DNA of 28,048 bases, from NCBI GenBank assembly GCA_948938605.1, contig CARAIG010000026.1, positions 1 to 28,048 on the forward strand, written 5' to 3'. The DNA is from an uncultured Eubacteriales bacterium (GTDB taxonomy: Bacteria > Bacillota > Clostridia > Christensenellales > CAG-314). Positions 1 through 7,363 of this stretch are shown here, piece after piece (the stretch's first letter is position 1; each line of letters opens with the position of its first letter). The position numbers and the translations under genes were made by a program. The notes below the pieces were generated by a model. It did not search any database, was not told the DNA's origin, and saw nothing but the letters and a program-made list of their open reading frames with translations.

Positions 1-149
1 GCTTTATTAGGTTGCTTTTGTATAAGCATTTGTGTCAACAGTTGATTTTGTTGCATTAACATTTGCAATATTGATGATTGCTCGGACGGCGTTGAGTCAT
101 TAACTAACAACGTAGTATTTGGCGTATTTTCGATTGCTTGTTTGTCCAT
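1..149 (-). CDS. Partial unknown protein, Gln/Met-rich, runs off left edge
   Basis: An open frame of 49 codons reads leftward from an ATG at 149 and is still open at base 1, so only the N-terminus is visible. The residues are polar at first (MDKQAIENTPNTT), then become a Gln/Leu/Met-rich helix (LQMLMQQNQLLTQML) that could be a coiled coil. There is no clear ribosome binding site before this ATG. It overlaps the end of the next gene by 46 bases in another frame, so it may be translated by coupling or be the continuation of that gene through a frameshift. I recognise no family. Confidence 0.4.
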   Translation of the reverse strand, partial: MDKQAIENTPNTTLLVNDSTPSEQSSILQMLMQQNQLLTQMLIQKQPNK

Positions 150-349
150 TTCGTTTTTCTTAGTAGGCTGTTGAAATATACGGCTATCTTTATGTGAGTA
201 AAGCCATACACTAATTTGTTGCCTTTGGTTGTTTCTCCTTTAATTATTGAAAACTTGCTCATTGAGTTTTCAATAACTATCCCTTCAAAAATGACGGACT
301 TGCTAACCTTGATTTTGAAAAAAATCGAAAAAATCTTATGTAATTCCAT
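104..349 (-). CDS. Small unknown basic protein, 81 aa
   Basis: The start at 349 has a good ribosome binding site (AAAGGTG, five bases upstream), which supports a real gene. The protein is basic and moderately hydrophobic with alternating strands (VIFEGIVIEN, KLVYGFTHIKIAVYF) and no signal peptide, membrane helix or known motif. Its last 15 residues lie inside the overlap with the leftmost frame and look less protein-like. A frameshift near 150-165 joining the two frames would give one longer protein. No function can be assigned. Confidence 0.5.
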   Translation of the reverse strand: MELHKIFSIFFKIKVSKSVIFEGIVIENSMSKFSIIKGETTKGNKLVYGFTHIKIAVYFNSLLRKTKWTNKQSKIRQILRC

Positions 350-501
350 TTTTCACCTTTACTTTCACCTGTTTTTCTTCCCCTTGCGCACAAGGGCCAA
401 CCAAACCCCCGATGCGAACGAATATGTCAAGGAAAAAGCAAAGCGACGAGAAAAAAACACTCATCGCTTATTTCTTTATGTCAATATGTTTTTTTCGAGC
501 C

Positions 502-529
502 TTGACATAGATGGGCGCATCAATACAAT
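502..529 (+). promoter_or_regulatory. Sigma-A type promoter, distal
   Basis: A perfect -35 box TTGACA (502-507) is followed after 16 bases by a near-consensus -10 box TACAAT (524-529). It reads rightward, towards the zinc-ribbon gene and the operons beyond. It would give a leader of roughly 300 bases. Confidence 0.65.
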
Positions 530-636
530 AAAAAGCCCTGTACGCAAAAGGGGAAAAGAAAAACGTCAAATCTTTATATGGGGCATCAGGTTCAAATTTC
601 ATTCAAAAAAACATTTAATTTTTTATCCCTATCATC

Positions 637-665
637 TTGACAAACAAGAACAAATAGCTTATACT
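637..665 (+). promoter_or_regulatory. Sigma-A type promoter, proximal
   Basis: A perfect -35 box TTGACA (637-642), a 17-base spacer and a -10 box TATACT (660-665) make this the best promoter match in the window. The leader before the ATG at 845 would be about 170 bases and contains the TATACA/TGTATA hairpin. Confidence 0.75.
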
Positions 666-844
666 TACTGCATAAGTCGAACGAATGTTCCATTTGTCTA
701 TTGTTATTTATACAGGACGCTCCGCTTGTATAGATATGTGCTGATGCAAAAGATAACGTACTTCGGTAACGGATTTCCCAACCGTATCAATGAAGTTTGT
801 TAAATACACTCTATTTGCATTTATGGGAAAGGGAGGGTTCTTGT

Positions 845-1033
845 ATGGAAGTAAATGTACAAGAAGTAATTTGCCCCAATTGTGGTAAACGATTACGAGG
901 AATTGTCGATGAGCATGGTGGGACTAAATTACATTGTCGTAACTGTGGTGTGAACATTTACAGTAAACGGAAATCATCGCGATGTTATGTATTAGAAGTA
1001 ACTCAACCAAATACAACTCAATATATTCGTTAA
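845..1033 (+). CDS. Small zinc-ribbon protein (Com-like)
   Basis: The start is placed at 845 because GGGAGGG precedes it; the open frame extends upstream to 797 but without a site there. The 62-residue product has two CxxC knuckles, CPNC near residue 10 and CRNC near residue 31, spaced as in a single zinc ribbon. The C-terminus is basic (YSKRKSSR). Com-like zinc-ribbon proteins in phages and mobile elements bind RNA or DNA, so a regulatory or translational role is plausible, but this is inferred from the fold only. It is the first gene after two strong promoters and is followed by a structured region ending in a terminator. Confidence 0.7.
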   Translation: MEVNVQEVICPNCGKRLRGIVDEHGGTKLHCRNCGVNIYSKRKSSRCYVLEVTQPNTTQYIR

Positions 1034-1208
1034 CGCTACGGCGCTTATGGCCGGACTGAAACAGTGTTCGGGTAAGTCCATAAGGTACGAACGTTAATAA
1101 GTGCTTGTGCTTAATGCAACAAAGGCGTTGCATACAAACGAATAAGTTACAAACTTAAATAGTTGGCAGGTAGAATAATCTTTAATGGTTATACTACCTG
1201 CCTTTTTT
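1030..1208 (+). ncRNA. Candidate structured RNA ending in a terminator
   Basis: Immediately after the zinc-ribbon stop codon lies a run of helices. An outer TTAACG/CGTTAA (1030-1035 with 1092-1097) encloses CTTATGG/CCATAAG (1044-1050 with 1078-1084). Next come ATGCAAC/GTTGCAT around a six-base loop (1114-1120 with 1127-1133) and AAGTT/AACTT (1144-1148 with 1152-1156). The last is a perfect 9-bp terminator stem followed by six T. The density of helices suggests a functional RNA or a structured 3' end. I do not recognise a known riboswitch or 6S RNA. Confidence 0.45.
1165..1208 (+). terminator. Rho-independent terminator
   Basis: GGCAGGTAG (1165-1173) pairs perfectly with CTACCTGCC (1194-1202) and is followed by TTTTTT. 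It ends the transcript that carries the zinc-ribbon gene and the structured segment after it. Confidence 0.85.
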
Positions 1209-1217
1209 ATGCCATTT

Positions 1218-1262
1218 CCGGTGCGGAAGATTATTCAACCGCATCGGACATTTTTTTGTCCG
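1218..1262 (+). promoter_or_regulatory. Attenuator-like pair of mutually exclusive hairpins
   Basis: CCGGTGCGG (1218-1226) pairs with CCGCATCGG (1239-1247, one G-T pair) and is followed by ACA and seven T, as in a terminator. The end of that stem also forms CGGACA (1245-1250), which can instead pair with TGTCCG (1257-1262) across the T-run. The two folds exclude each other and sit 25 bases before the sigma-like gene at 1287. Confidence 0.45.
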
Positions 1263-1286
1263 AAATAAAAATTCAAGGAGAAAAAA

Positions 1287-1844
1287 ATGAAAAAGGTATT
1301 TTTAGTAAGGAAAGATGTAACTATGCCATACGGCGAGGGTAATTGGCAAATTATGAACGTTGCTGAATTTAAGAAATTTAGAGAAACCGACGAAGCGAAA
1401 GGTCGCAAGTTTGTAAGGCTGTTTCAACAAGATTATGAAAGCGACTTAATTATTAAGGAATGCGAACCTGATGAGGCAAGGCAATTAAAAACCGCCATGC
1501 AAAAAGTTAGGCGTAATCAAAAATATGCAGAGAAAAATGGAATTGTAGAAATTCCATATTCACAAGTAAACGTGGATGAAGAAATGGTCGACAGCGAGGA
1601 ACTTATTGCCGATGAAACACAAGATGTTGAAAGTATTGTTGATAAAAAACTTGAAAAGGAAACCCTGTATATTGCTCTATCCAAACTTACAAAAGCAGAA
1701 AAGGATTTAATTCGTTTTATGTTCCTTCAAGACAAACCTATGACAGAAAGAGAACTTGCAGTTGTTTACAAGGTATCTGCAGTAACAATCCATAAGCGTA
1801 AAGTTGCCGTTTTAAAAAAATTACATACTATTTTGAAATTTTAG
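1287..1844 (+). CDS. Sigma-70 family protein of mobile elements (region 4 HTH)
   Basis: The start ATG has AAGGAG seven bases upstream. The N-terminus MKKVFLVRKD and the following GNWQIMN segment match a family of short sigma-70-like proteins common on integrative elements of Clostridia. The C-terminal third (about 120-185) is a sigma region 4 helix-turn-helix: a helix around ALSKLTKAEKDLI, then ERELAVVYKVSAVTIHKRK as the HTH. There is no region 2, so it may be an HTH regulator or a partner of another factor rather than a full sigma. Residues 120-185 resemble the C-terminus of the next gene, so the two are tandem paralogues. Confidence 0.75.
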   Translation: MKKVFLVRKDVTMPYGEGNWQIMNVAEFKKFRETDEAKGRKFVRLFQQDYESDLIIKECEPDEARQLKTAMQKVRRNQKYAEKNGIVEIPYSQVNVDEEMVDSEELIADETQDVESIVDKKLEKETLYIALSKLTKAEKDLIRFMFLQDKPMTERELAVVYKVSAVTIHKRKVAVLKKLHTILKF

Positions 1845-1920
1845 GTTAGCAAGATGAGTGTTTTTGAAGGAATAGTTAGTGTAAGGGCGAAAAGCCATTG
1901 CAATCACTAACTGTGCTAAC
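1845..1920 (+). ncRNA. Nested-stem structured intergenic element
   Basis: Directly after the stop codon, GTTAGCA (1845-1851) pairs with TGCTAAC (1914-1920). Inside it GTTAGTG (1875-1881) pairs with CACTAAC (1905-1911). In the inner loop GGC-GAAAA-GCC forms a small hairpin (1886-1896). All stems are perfect. The element ends 26 bases before the next start codon and probably acts in the mRNA, for translation or stability. It has no T-run and is not a terminator. Confidence 0.45.
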
Positions 1921-1946
1921 AAGGTTACGGGCAAAGGAACAATGAG

Positions 1947-2348
1947 ATGAAAACATATACATTCACTACCGCCGACGGAAAGACGCAAGAAATTTGCGTT
2001 ACCGACGAAGTGTATGCCGTACTGCAAGATTTAGATAAACAGGAACAACTTAACGAACGCCGAGAAACTCGTCGTTGTCAATCGTTAGAACTCTCGGTAG
2101 ACAACGGCTGGGACATTGCGGACAATACTGCGGACACCGAACAAATTGTAGATAAAAAGGAACAGAATAAGGAATTATACAAAGCGTTAGGAACATTAAC
2201 TAAACAGCAACGTGAACTTGTAAACAAAATCTTTTTCAAGGGTATGACGCAAGCGGAAGTTGCGGAACAGGAAAACGTTTCAACTGTCGCTATTCATCTA
2301 CGGTTACAGGTCATTTTGAAAAAATTACGAAAATATTTTGGGATTTAG
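1947..2348 (+). CDS. Sigma-70-like region 4 HTH protein, paralogue of preceding gene
   Basis: The start has AAAGGA eight bases upstream. The 133-residue protein has an acidic middle (DIADNTADTEQIVDKK) and a C-terminal sigma region 4 HTH (KALGTLTKQQRELV, then MTQAEVAEQENVSTVAIH). Its last 65 residues align with those of the gene before it, including the IVDKK turn, but its N-terminus is unrelated and shorter. No region 2 is present. Such small factors commonly control the downstream genes of conjugative and phage-like elements. Here the next operon starts after a terminator, so this pair may act on it in trans. Confidence 0.65.
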   Translation: MKTYTFTTADGKTQEICVTDEVYAVLQDLDKQEQLNERRETRRCQSLELSVDNGWDIADNTADTEQIVDKKEQNKELYKALGTLTKQQRELVNKIFFKGMTQAEVAEQENVSTVAIHLRLQVILKKLRKYFGI

Positions 2349-2379
2349 ACTTAATTTTTGCGTTTTTCGTGGCTACTAA

Positions 2380-2435
2380 GTGGAAGGGTTTTTAATTAAA
2401 GGTTAATTCCTTCATATAACCCCCTTCCGCTTTTT
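2380..2435 (+). terminator. Rho-independent terminator after the two sigma-like genes
   Basis: GTGGAAGGG (2380-2388) pairs with CCCTTCCGC (2422-2430, one G-T pair), followed by TTTTTG. The loop contains its own AATTAA/TTAATT helix. It separates the regulator pair from the morphogenesis-like operon. The 170 bases after it, up to 2608, hold no gene and include a small CCGA/TCGG hairpin. Confidence 0.7.
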
Positions 2436-2608
2436 GAATGTTTACGGCGCAGTAGATAAGACGGGTTCGGGTATTAAGTGAAATTTCGTAAAGGTGGCCG
2501 CCTACGGAATACCAACCAACAACATAAGTAAATAAGTCGCCGTTTAACAGATAAATTCGTCAGTCCGAACGTTACTCGGATAAATTACATTTACAAGGAG
2601 AATACAAA

Positions 2609-2923
2609 ATGGCTACAAAGCAAAAAGAAACAACTACGGAACAAACTACAAGGGATTACAGCGAACGTCGTTGGATGTCGCCCCACAAGCGCGCAAAGGG
2701 TTATGCGGAAGAACGCAAAGCCAAAGTACATAAGTTCGGGGACAAGCAAGGCGAAACCTTGGACGATTACAACAAAGGACTCCGTTCGGGGTATCTTTTG
2801 TGCCAAAGCGACCACGCGGGACAGTACCGTTACAAGCAGGCGATGGATGCGTTCAATGACAAGGAATACGCTCGTAAATTCTCTCGCGAAAAAGGTACAA
2901 AACTTAAAGATAAGGCTGCTTAA
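2609..2923 (+). CDS. Small highly charged unknown protein, 104 aa
   Basis: AAGGAG precedes the ATG. The protein is rich in Lys, Arg, Glu and Asp, with a Thr/Glu-rich tail at the start (ATKQKETTTEQTT) and a basic middle (MSPHKRAKGYAEERKAKVHK). It has no membrane segment or signal peptide. It is the first gene of the operon that runs to the rolling-circle initiator. A small charged soluble protein here could bind nucleic acid or regulate, but no motif shows this. I do not recognise a family. Confidence 0.65.
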   Translation: MATKQKETTTEQTTRDYSERRWMSPHKRAKGYAEERKAKVHKFGDKQGETLDDYNKGLRSGYLLCQSDHAGQYRYKQAMDAFNDKEYARKFSREKGTKLKDKAA

Positions 2924-2941
2924 TAAAGGAGGAATAAGCAA

Positions 2942-3289
2942 ATGGATAAGAAAGCAAACAAGATTATGGTAGAACGTGAAACGTTCATCTCAAAGGACAA
3001 GGAATACTTTTCATATTTCATTAAAGGTAAAGTAAGGGGCAAGGACGTAAAAGTCGGCGTAATTCCGCCGGACAAGGGCGGTTATACCGTATTGGATATA
3101 GTCTTTAACGACCAGATGGCTTGCGAACTTGTAACAACGCCGTTCGAGTTGAAAGCAGATAACGGTCAAGTAATTAAAGGCAATTCGTATTCGGTACGTT
3201 CGTTTGACGAAAACGGCGAAGTATACGAATGCGCTGTTAAGCCCGCAAGGACGTCGGACAAAGCGTTGCTCAATATGCTTTTGCGTTAA
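2942..3289 (+). CDS. Small soluble protein, possibly ssDNA-binding
   Basis: AAAGGAGG precedes the ATG. The 115-residue protein is predicted all-beta, with alternating short strands (EYFSYFIKGKVRG, DVKVGVIPPDKGGYTVLDIVF). It is soluble and has no signal peptide. Inoviruses encode a single-strand-binding protein of similar size before their structural genes, and this gene sits in that position between a small charged protein and the membrane-anchored set. The assignment rests on size, predicted fold and position only; no family motif was recognised. A terminator follows at once, so it can be expressed more strongly than the genes after it. Confidence 0.6.
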   Translation: MDKKANKIMVERETFISKDKEYFSYFIKGKVRGKDVKVGVIPPDKGGYTVLDIVFNDQMACELVTTPFELKADNGQVIKGNSYSVRSFDENGEVYECAVKPARTSDKALLNMLLR

Positions 3290-3308
3290 TTTGAACTAAT
3301 TTTAACTC

Positions 3309-3355
3309 ATACGCCGCTAATGAGCTTAATGCTTGTTTGGCGGCGTATTTTTCTT
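3309..3355 (+). terminator. Rho-independent terminator inside the operon
   Basis: ATACGCCGC (3309-3317) pairs perfectly with GCGGCGTAT (3340-3348), followed by TTTTTCTT. It lies between the small soluble genes and the membrane-anchored genes. It probably lowers expression of the latter, as terminators between gene blocks do in filamentous phages. Confidence 0.8.
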
Positions 3356-3378
3356 AATACTCAAAAAGGAGGAATTAA

Positions 3379-4767
3379 ATGACAGTATTAAAAACAATAG
3401 CAAATATTTGTTTGGTGTTAATTACCGTCTTTGCCGTATTGGTAAGCATTGCCTTTGTTTACTACCATTTCTTTGTGGACGATACGACAACGGGCGTTAA
3501 CAATATAGACAACCAAGTGGGAATGGACATACAGGAAATATTAAAGGACGATGAACTGACGGAAGAAGAAAGGGACGAACTTCAAGACAGGTATTTTTTA
3601 GAAGTTAATTATTACTCGAACGATAAAAACAACGGTATACAACTGCAAGAATTAAAGATGAACTATTTTACAAGTTACAAATTAACTTTACAAGATTACC
3701 GTTCAACAGGTATGCAGTATTTGGGAGACTACAAGGGTTTACCGCTGGATACTTGGGACGGCAATTCCGAAGTGTCGGTTGTTAAAATAGGTTCTAACGA
3801 CAGGTATTACGGAACAAGCGACGAATGCGTTAAGATTGCCAACGATTACGTAGACAAAAGTTTCAATTATTACGATTACACCCAAGGCGTTGCTTGGAAC
3901 GGCGTTACGGACGAAAACGGAAGTATAGCGACTGTCCTTACGCGTAAGACGGAATTTATTATTAAGATAGACGACAGAGCGTTCGCTATTAGTTTAAACA
4001 AGTATTTTGACAAAGACGTAGGCGACGTAAGAAACATATTCGGTATAGGCTGGAAGGTAGGCGAAAAGTACAACAGGTACTATTACACTTATGGCAGTTT
4101 ATTCCAGTCCTGTATGCAGGCGGTAAGGACTAACAGCGCGGGTTACGGAGATTATTACATAACGGTAGATTTGAGTTCTCTGTTTAGTATTAAGGAATAC
4201 GACACTGAAACAGGCAAATACAAGACGGACAACGTAACGGACATTATTAAGACGTATTCGGTATTGAAATTCCATTATGACGAAAACGGTGCAAGGTCAA
4301 GTTCACAAAGTATGTTTGGGATAATAGACAACAACTCGAAATATGACCTTACACAAGACAAGGTAGACACAACATATTGGCAGGAACGTATGACGTATAA
4401 CCTGAACGCTCAAAGCAAATTAAACGGCTTGCCTGTTTGGACGTATAGGTACAGCCAAGTGTACGAAGGGTATTTTGTTTCCCTGTCTATGGACGCTAAA
4501 AAGATATTCAACGAGATGCCGAGAACGAAAGTCAATATTACGTTTAACGTAAATACAGATACGGACAAGCAGATAGTTGGGTTGGACTACAATGCTTTTG
4601 AGAACATCGAAATAGACACGCTTACAATTAACGGTAACGGACGGTTTTACTGTTTAGATAAGTCTTTGTTCGGTACAAGTTTGCAAACGCTAAAATACAG
4701 TGGAACCATTGCTATGGATATTTCAAGCAAGGCAATAGATACGGAATACGCGGAGGTGGTTTTATGA
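3379..4767 (+). CDS. Membrane-anchored extracytoplasmic protein, 462 aa, unknown
   Basis: AAGGAGG precedes the ATG. Residues 5-30 form one hydrophobic helix (ICLVLITVFAVLVSIAFVYY), which is a signal anchor since no cleavage site is evident. An acidic segment follows (DDELTEEERDELQD), then a long Tyr/Asn/Asp-rich, probably beta-rich ectodomain. The next gene's ATG overlaps its stop codon (ATGA), implying coupled translation. Placed ahead of a Zot-type ATPase and behind a possible ssDNA-binding protein, it occupies the structural-gene slot of an inovirus. No homologue is recognised, and it is far larger than any filamentous coat protein. Confidence 0.7.
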   Translation: MTVLKTIANICLVLITVFAVLVSIAFVYYHFFVDDTTTGVNNIDNQVGMDIQEILKDDELTEEERDELQDRYFLEVNYYSNDKNNGIQLQELKMNYFTSYKLTLQDYRSTGMQYLGDYKGLPLDTWDGNSEVSVVKIGSNDRYYGTSDECVKIANDYVDKSFNYYDYTQGVAWNGVTDENGSIATVLTRKTEFIIKIDDRAFAISLNKYFDKDVGDVRNIFGIGWKVGEKYNRYYYTYGSLFQSCMQAVRTNSAGYGDYYITVDLSSLFSIKEYDTETGKYKTDNVTDIIKTYSVLKFHYDENGARSSSQSMFGIIDNNSKYDLTQDKVDTTYWQERMTYNLNAQSKLNGLPVWTYRYSQVYEGYFVSLSMDAKKIFNEMPRTKVNITFNVNTDTDKQIVGLDYNAFENIEIDTLTINGNGRFYCLDKSLFGTSLQTLKYSGTIAMDISSKAIDTEYAEVVL

Positions 4768-5288
4768 GATGGTGGGGATACATTATTTGTTTTGTACTAA
4801 TAATTGCAGGCGTGTTTTGTGGAATACAACTGTACAAGGAAGTTAAGGCGGAATCGTATGTAAACGGGAGTATAGATATATCTAATAAATTTTCACAAGA
4901 GAGTTTCAAGTACAAATCCACAAGCGCGGTATTTTACCACGACTTGTATGACGATACCGACACTTACTACTTTGAAAAGGATTTACTCAAAACAGAAAAC
5001 TTTGACGGCGAGAAAAGGACATACAAGGTTATGTTAAATGACTACAACCTGTTCAATGCCGAGATAAGTGCAGGGGCTGTGTTTGCTGTTGTAACAATAG
5101 ACTTTTACGATACTCAAGGACAGTTGGTTAAAAGCGCGGATATGAACGTATCCGTTAAGTTTTTAAGTAACAAGACGCAATTAACGCTTGCGACTGTCGG
5201 CAACGAGAACGCACAGTTTTTAGAACAGTATTTTGCCGACAACGGTTTCAAATTACAGATTATTGAGATAAAGGAGGACTTGAATTGA
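4764..5288 (+). CDS. Membrane-anchored small protein, 174 aa, unknown
   Basis: GGAGG lies eight bases before the ATG, and the ATGA overlap with the previous gene points to coupling. Residues 3-22 are a hydrophobic helix (WGYIICFVLIIAGVFCGI), followed by a predicted beta-rich ectodomain of about 150 residues with no motif I know. Its stop codon overlaps the start region of the next gene (TGATG). The three-gene overlap chain suggests the products act together, perhaps as a surface or virion-tip complex. That is inferred from arrangement alone. Confidence 0.65.
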   Translation: MRWWGYIICFVLIIAGVFCGIQLYKEVKAESYVNGSIDISNKFSQESFKYKSTSAVFYHDLYDDTDTYYFEKDLLKTENFDGEKRTYKVMLNDYNLFNAEISAGAVFAVVTIDFYDTQGQLVKSADMNVSVKFLSNKTQLTLATVGNENAQFLEQYFADNGFKLQIIEIKEDLN

Positions 5289-7363
5289 TGAGTACAACAA
5301 AGAAAGTGCTTATTGCAATATTCAGTATCTTGCTAATTGGCGCATTCGTATTCTTGCTTACTTGGGGAATAATTAACTTCAACAAAGTAAAGGAAGGAAT
5401 GTCGGGAGCAGGACTGTACACAAAGGACGACGTAGACAACGCGTATAATGACGGGTACAATACGGCGTTAAAGGACAAGGAAGAATATGCAAATTTAATT
5501 AACAGTTACAAGGATACAATTACTTTGCAGACGGATACCATTTCGCAGTTAAACAGCGAGAAGTCTGCGTTAGATAAAAGTATAAAGGAATGTCAAACGC
5601 AAGTAGATAATCTAACAAGTCAGCGTGACGCAATACAGATACAGGTAGATTTATTAAAGGAACAGATAGCGGACAAGGACGGAACTATTGAGGATATGAC
5701 TGCTGAAAAGCAGGAACTTATTGAACAGCATACCCAAACTATTACAAGGCTCAATGCGCAGATAACGGGGTTAAACAGTCAGATAGAAGAACTGAATACG
5801 CAAATACAGGTTAATATTAATTCGGTAAGTCAGTTGAACAACAGGATTGCGGAACTGCAAAGGACGATAGCGTTTTATGAGCAATTCATAGGTCAATTTG
5901 AAACAGACGAGCAAGCAATGGTAACGTTCGAGTTTGCCGGAAGCGTATATGAGGTTAAGGTAGTAAATAAGGGAGATAAGGTAACCGTAAATAATCCCGC
6001 GTCTACCGAATACTTAATCTTTAACGGTTGGATGTTAGACGGCGAACCGTTGGATTTGTCTACATATACCGTAACTCAAAACGTAAGAATAATTGCCGAC
6101 GTTACATACAAGTATATCGTTAATTTTAACGTGGACGGCAATACGAAGTTTACGCAAGTTATTGAAAAAGGCAACTGCGCGGAAGAACCTTCAAGCCCGA
6201 GAAAGAACGGTTACAGGTTTAAGTATTGGACGTTAGACGGCGAAACGGAAGTACATTTCGACCAATTGCCAATAATGGCTAATACAACGTTTATTGCCAA
6301 GTTTGTACAACTGCATAAAGTAGACTTCTTGTACGAAAACGGCGAGCAGATTATTAACACAAAAAGCGTGGAACATGGTCAAACGACAACTGCTCCGCGT
6401 ATGTCGCTAAACGAAGGTGAAGTATTAAACGGCTGGCGGATTAACGGCAATTTAGTAGATGTTTCAACCTATGTTATTAATGAAGACACTACGTTTGTTG
6501 TAGACATTACCCGTAAATACAAGGTCGTATTTATGGTAGACGGTGCCGAATACAATACGCAGTTTGTAGAAAGCGGTAAAACGGCAATAATTTTTGCTCC
6601 GAGTAAAGAAGGGTATAGTTTTTTGGGTTGGTATATAGATAATGCAGACGAGATAATAGATGTTGATAATTTTGCAATTACAAGCGATGTAACGTTTAAT
6701 GCAAAGTTGCGCGGTGCTTATCTTGTAACTATTTATGATAGGGACACTTGTTTGTATAATGAGTATCACGCCAAAGGGGAAACTGTTGTATTTGATGTTG
6801 AACCTTTGGGCAGAGAAGGTTACATTTTTACGGGGTTTTATGACCCCGTTTACGATAAAGAAAGCGAAACTTGTTCGGTGGAAACGCCGAATCGTACATT
6901 AATTCTTGATGCTCACGATTACAATTTACGCGCATATTATTCGGTTGCATGTGCAGGTTATTTTTCTAATGGGGCTATTCTGCCCGACGAAAACGGTAAT
7001 TTGGTTTTTAATTATTTGTCATTTATTGATATAGGTTATGACCAAAAAAATATTGCCGAAGGCGGAATTGGTAGTTATAAGGCTATAAACGTGGAAATAC
7101 ATACGTTTAACAGTGCTCAAAGTGTGATGTTAAATTGGACCGCAATGCGTAATTCCGAAAACTATGATTTGAAAAAAGGCACATTCAAATACCAAAATGA
7201 AGGCGGGAGAGACTACTTTCAAGGTGAATATAGAGCGGATACGGACGCGTGGGTGTTTTGGCGAATGTCTTATTGGGACGGAAGTTATGTAAAATCTGTT
7301 GAATTTGAATTTACGCGTAAGTATTACAGTATGGGTACTTTCGACGAGAACCTACTCAAATGA
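5288..7363 (+). CDS. Membrane-anchored coiled-coil protein with InlB-type B-repeats
   Basis: I chose the ATG at 5288 over the TTG at 5285; AGGAGG is ten bases upstream. Residues 7-29 form a membrane helix. Residues about 60-200 are a long coiled coil with Gln/Leu/Ile heptads (SQLNSEKSALDKS, LNAQITGLNSQIEEL). From about 210 to 500 there are around four copies of the InlB B-repeat (Listeria-Bacteroides repeat) pattern, with GY-F--W cores such as GYRFKYWTLDG and GYSFLGWYIDN. The last 150 residues are a distinct domain rich in aromatic residues. B-repeats are typical of adhesins, so a stalked surface or receptor-binding role is likely. In an inovirus layout this is the pIII slot. Codon choice in the 3' third leans more to T-ending codons than the 5' part. 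Confidence 0.75.
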   Translation: MSTTKKVLIAIFSILLIGAFVFLLTWGIINFNKVKEGMSGAGLYTKDDVDNAYNDGYNTALKDKEEYANLINSYKDTITLQTDTISQLNSEKSALDKSIKECQTQVDNLTSQRDAIQIQVDLLKEQIADKDGTIEDMTAEKQELIEQHTQTITRLNAQITGLNSQIEELNTQIQVNINSVSQLNNRIAELQRTIAFYEQFIGQFETDEQAMVTFEFAGSVYEVKVVNKGDKVTVNNPASTEYLIFNGWMLDGEPLDLSTYTVTQNVRIIADVTYKYIVNFNVDGNTKFTQVIEKGNCAEEPSSPRKNGYRFKYWTLDGETEVHFDQLPIMANTTFIAKFVQLHKVDFLYENGEQIINTKSVEHGQTTTAPRMSLNEGEVLNGWRINGNLVDVSTYVINEDTTFVVDITRKYKVVFMVDGAEYNTQFVESGKTAIIFAPSKEGYSFLGWYIDNADEIIDVDNFAITSDVTFNAKLRGAYLVTIYDRDTCLYNEYHAKGETVVFDVEPLGREGYIFTGFYDPVYDKESETCSVETPNRTLILDAHDYNLRAYYSVACAGYFSNGAILPDENGNLVFNYLSFIDIGYDQKNIAEGGIGSYKAINVEIHTFNSAQSVMLNWTAMRNSENYDLKKGTFKYQNEGGRDYFQGEYRADTDAWVFWRMSYWDGSYVKSVEFEFTRKYYSMGTFDENLLK

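Larger units (their letters stand above)
350..844. other. Non-coding divergent region with two promoters and hairpins
   Basis: No convincing gene lies in these 495 bases. The one long open frame crossing it has no ribosome binding site and is rich in Lys, Tyr and Phe as expected of translated AT-rich spacer. It holds two strong rightward promoters, given separately. It also has a CCCTTG/CAAGGG hairpin before the minus-strand gene (378-395), a 10-bp arm pair with one mismatch around an A-rich loop (441-450 with 460-469), and a competing perfect 10-bp inverted repeat (450-459 with 487-496). A TATACA/TGTATA stem (709-714 with 727-732) lies in the leader before the zinc-ribbon gene. Confidence 0.6.

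Noticed and set aside
7..17. Third copy of the stop-codon hairpin (TTAGGTTGCTT)
   Set aside because: The matching 5' stem arm is missing (GCTTT instead of GCAAC) and the match lies inside a reading frame.
585..605. T-loop-like GGTTCAAAT suggesting a tRNA
   Set aside because: No acceptor, anticodon or D-arm can be built around it.
216..803. Open frame of 195 codons on the plus strand
   Set aside because: It has no ribosome binding site, crosses two strong promoters and overlaps a better minus-strand gene; the residue composition is that of translated spacer.
5485..5880. Tandem DNA repeats in the coiled-coil segment
   Set aside because: The similarity is in heptad composition (Gln, Leu, Ile, Asn), not in the DNA sequence.
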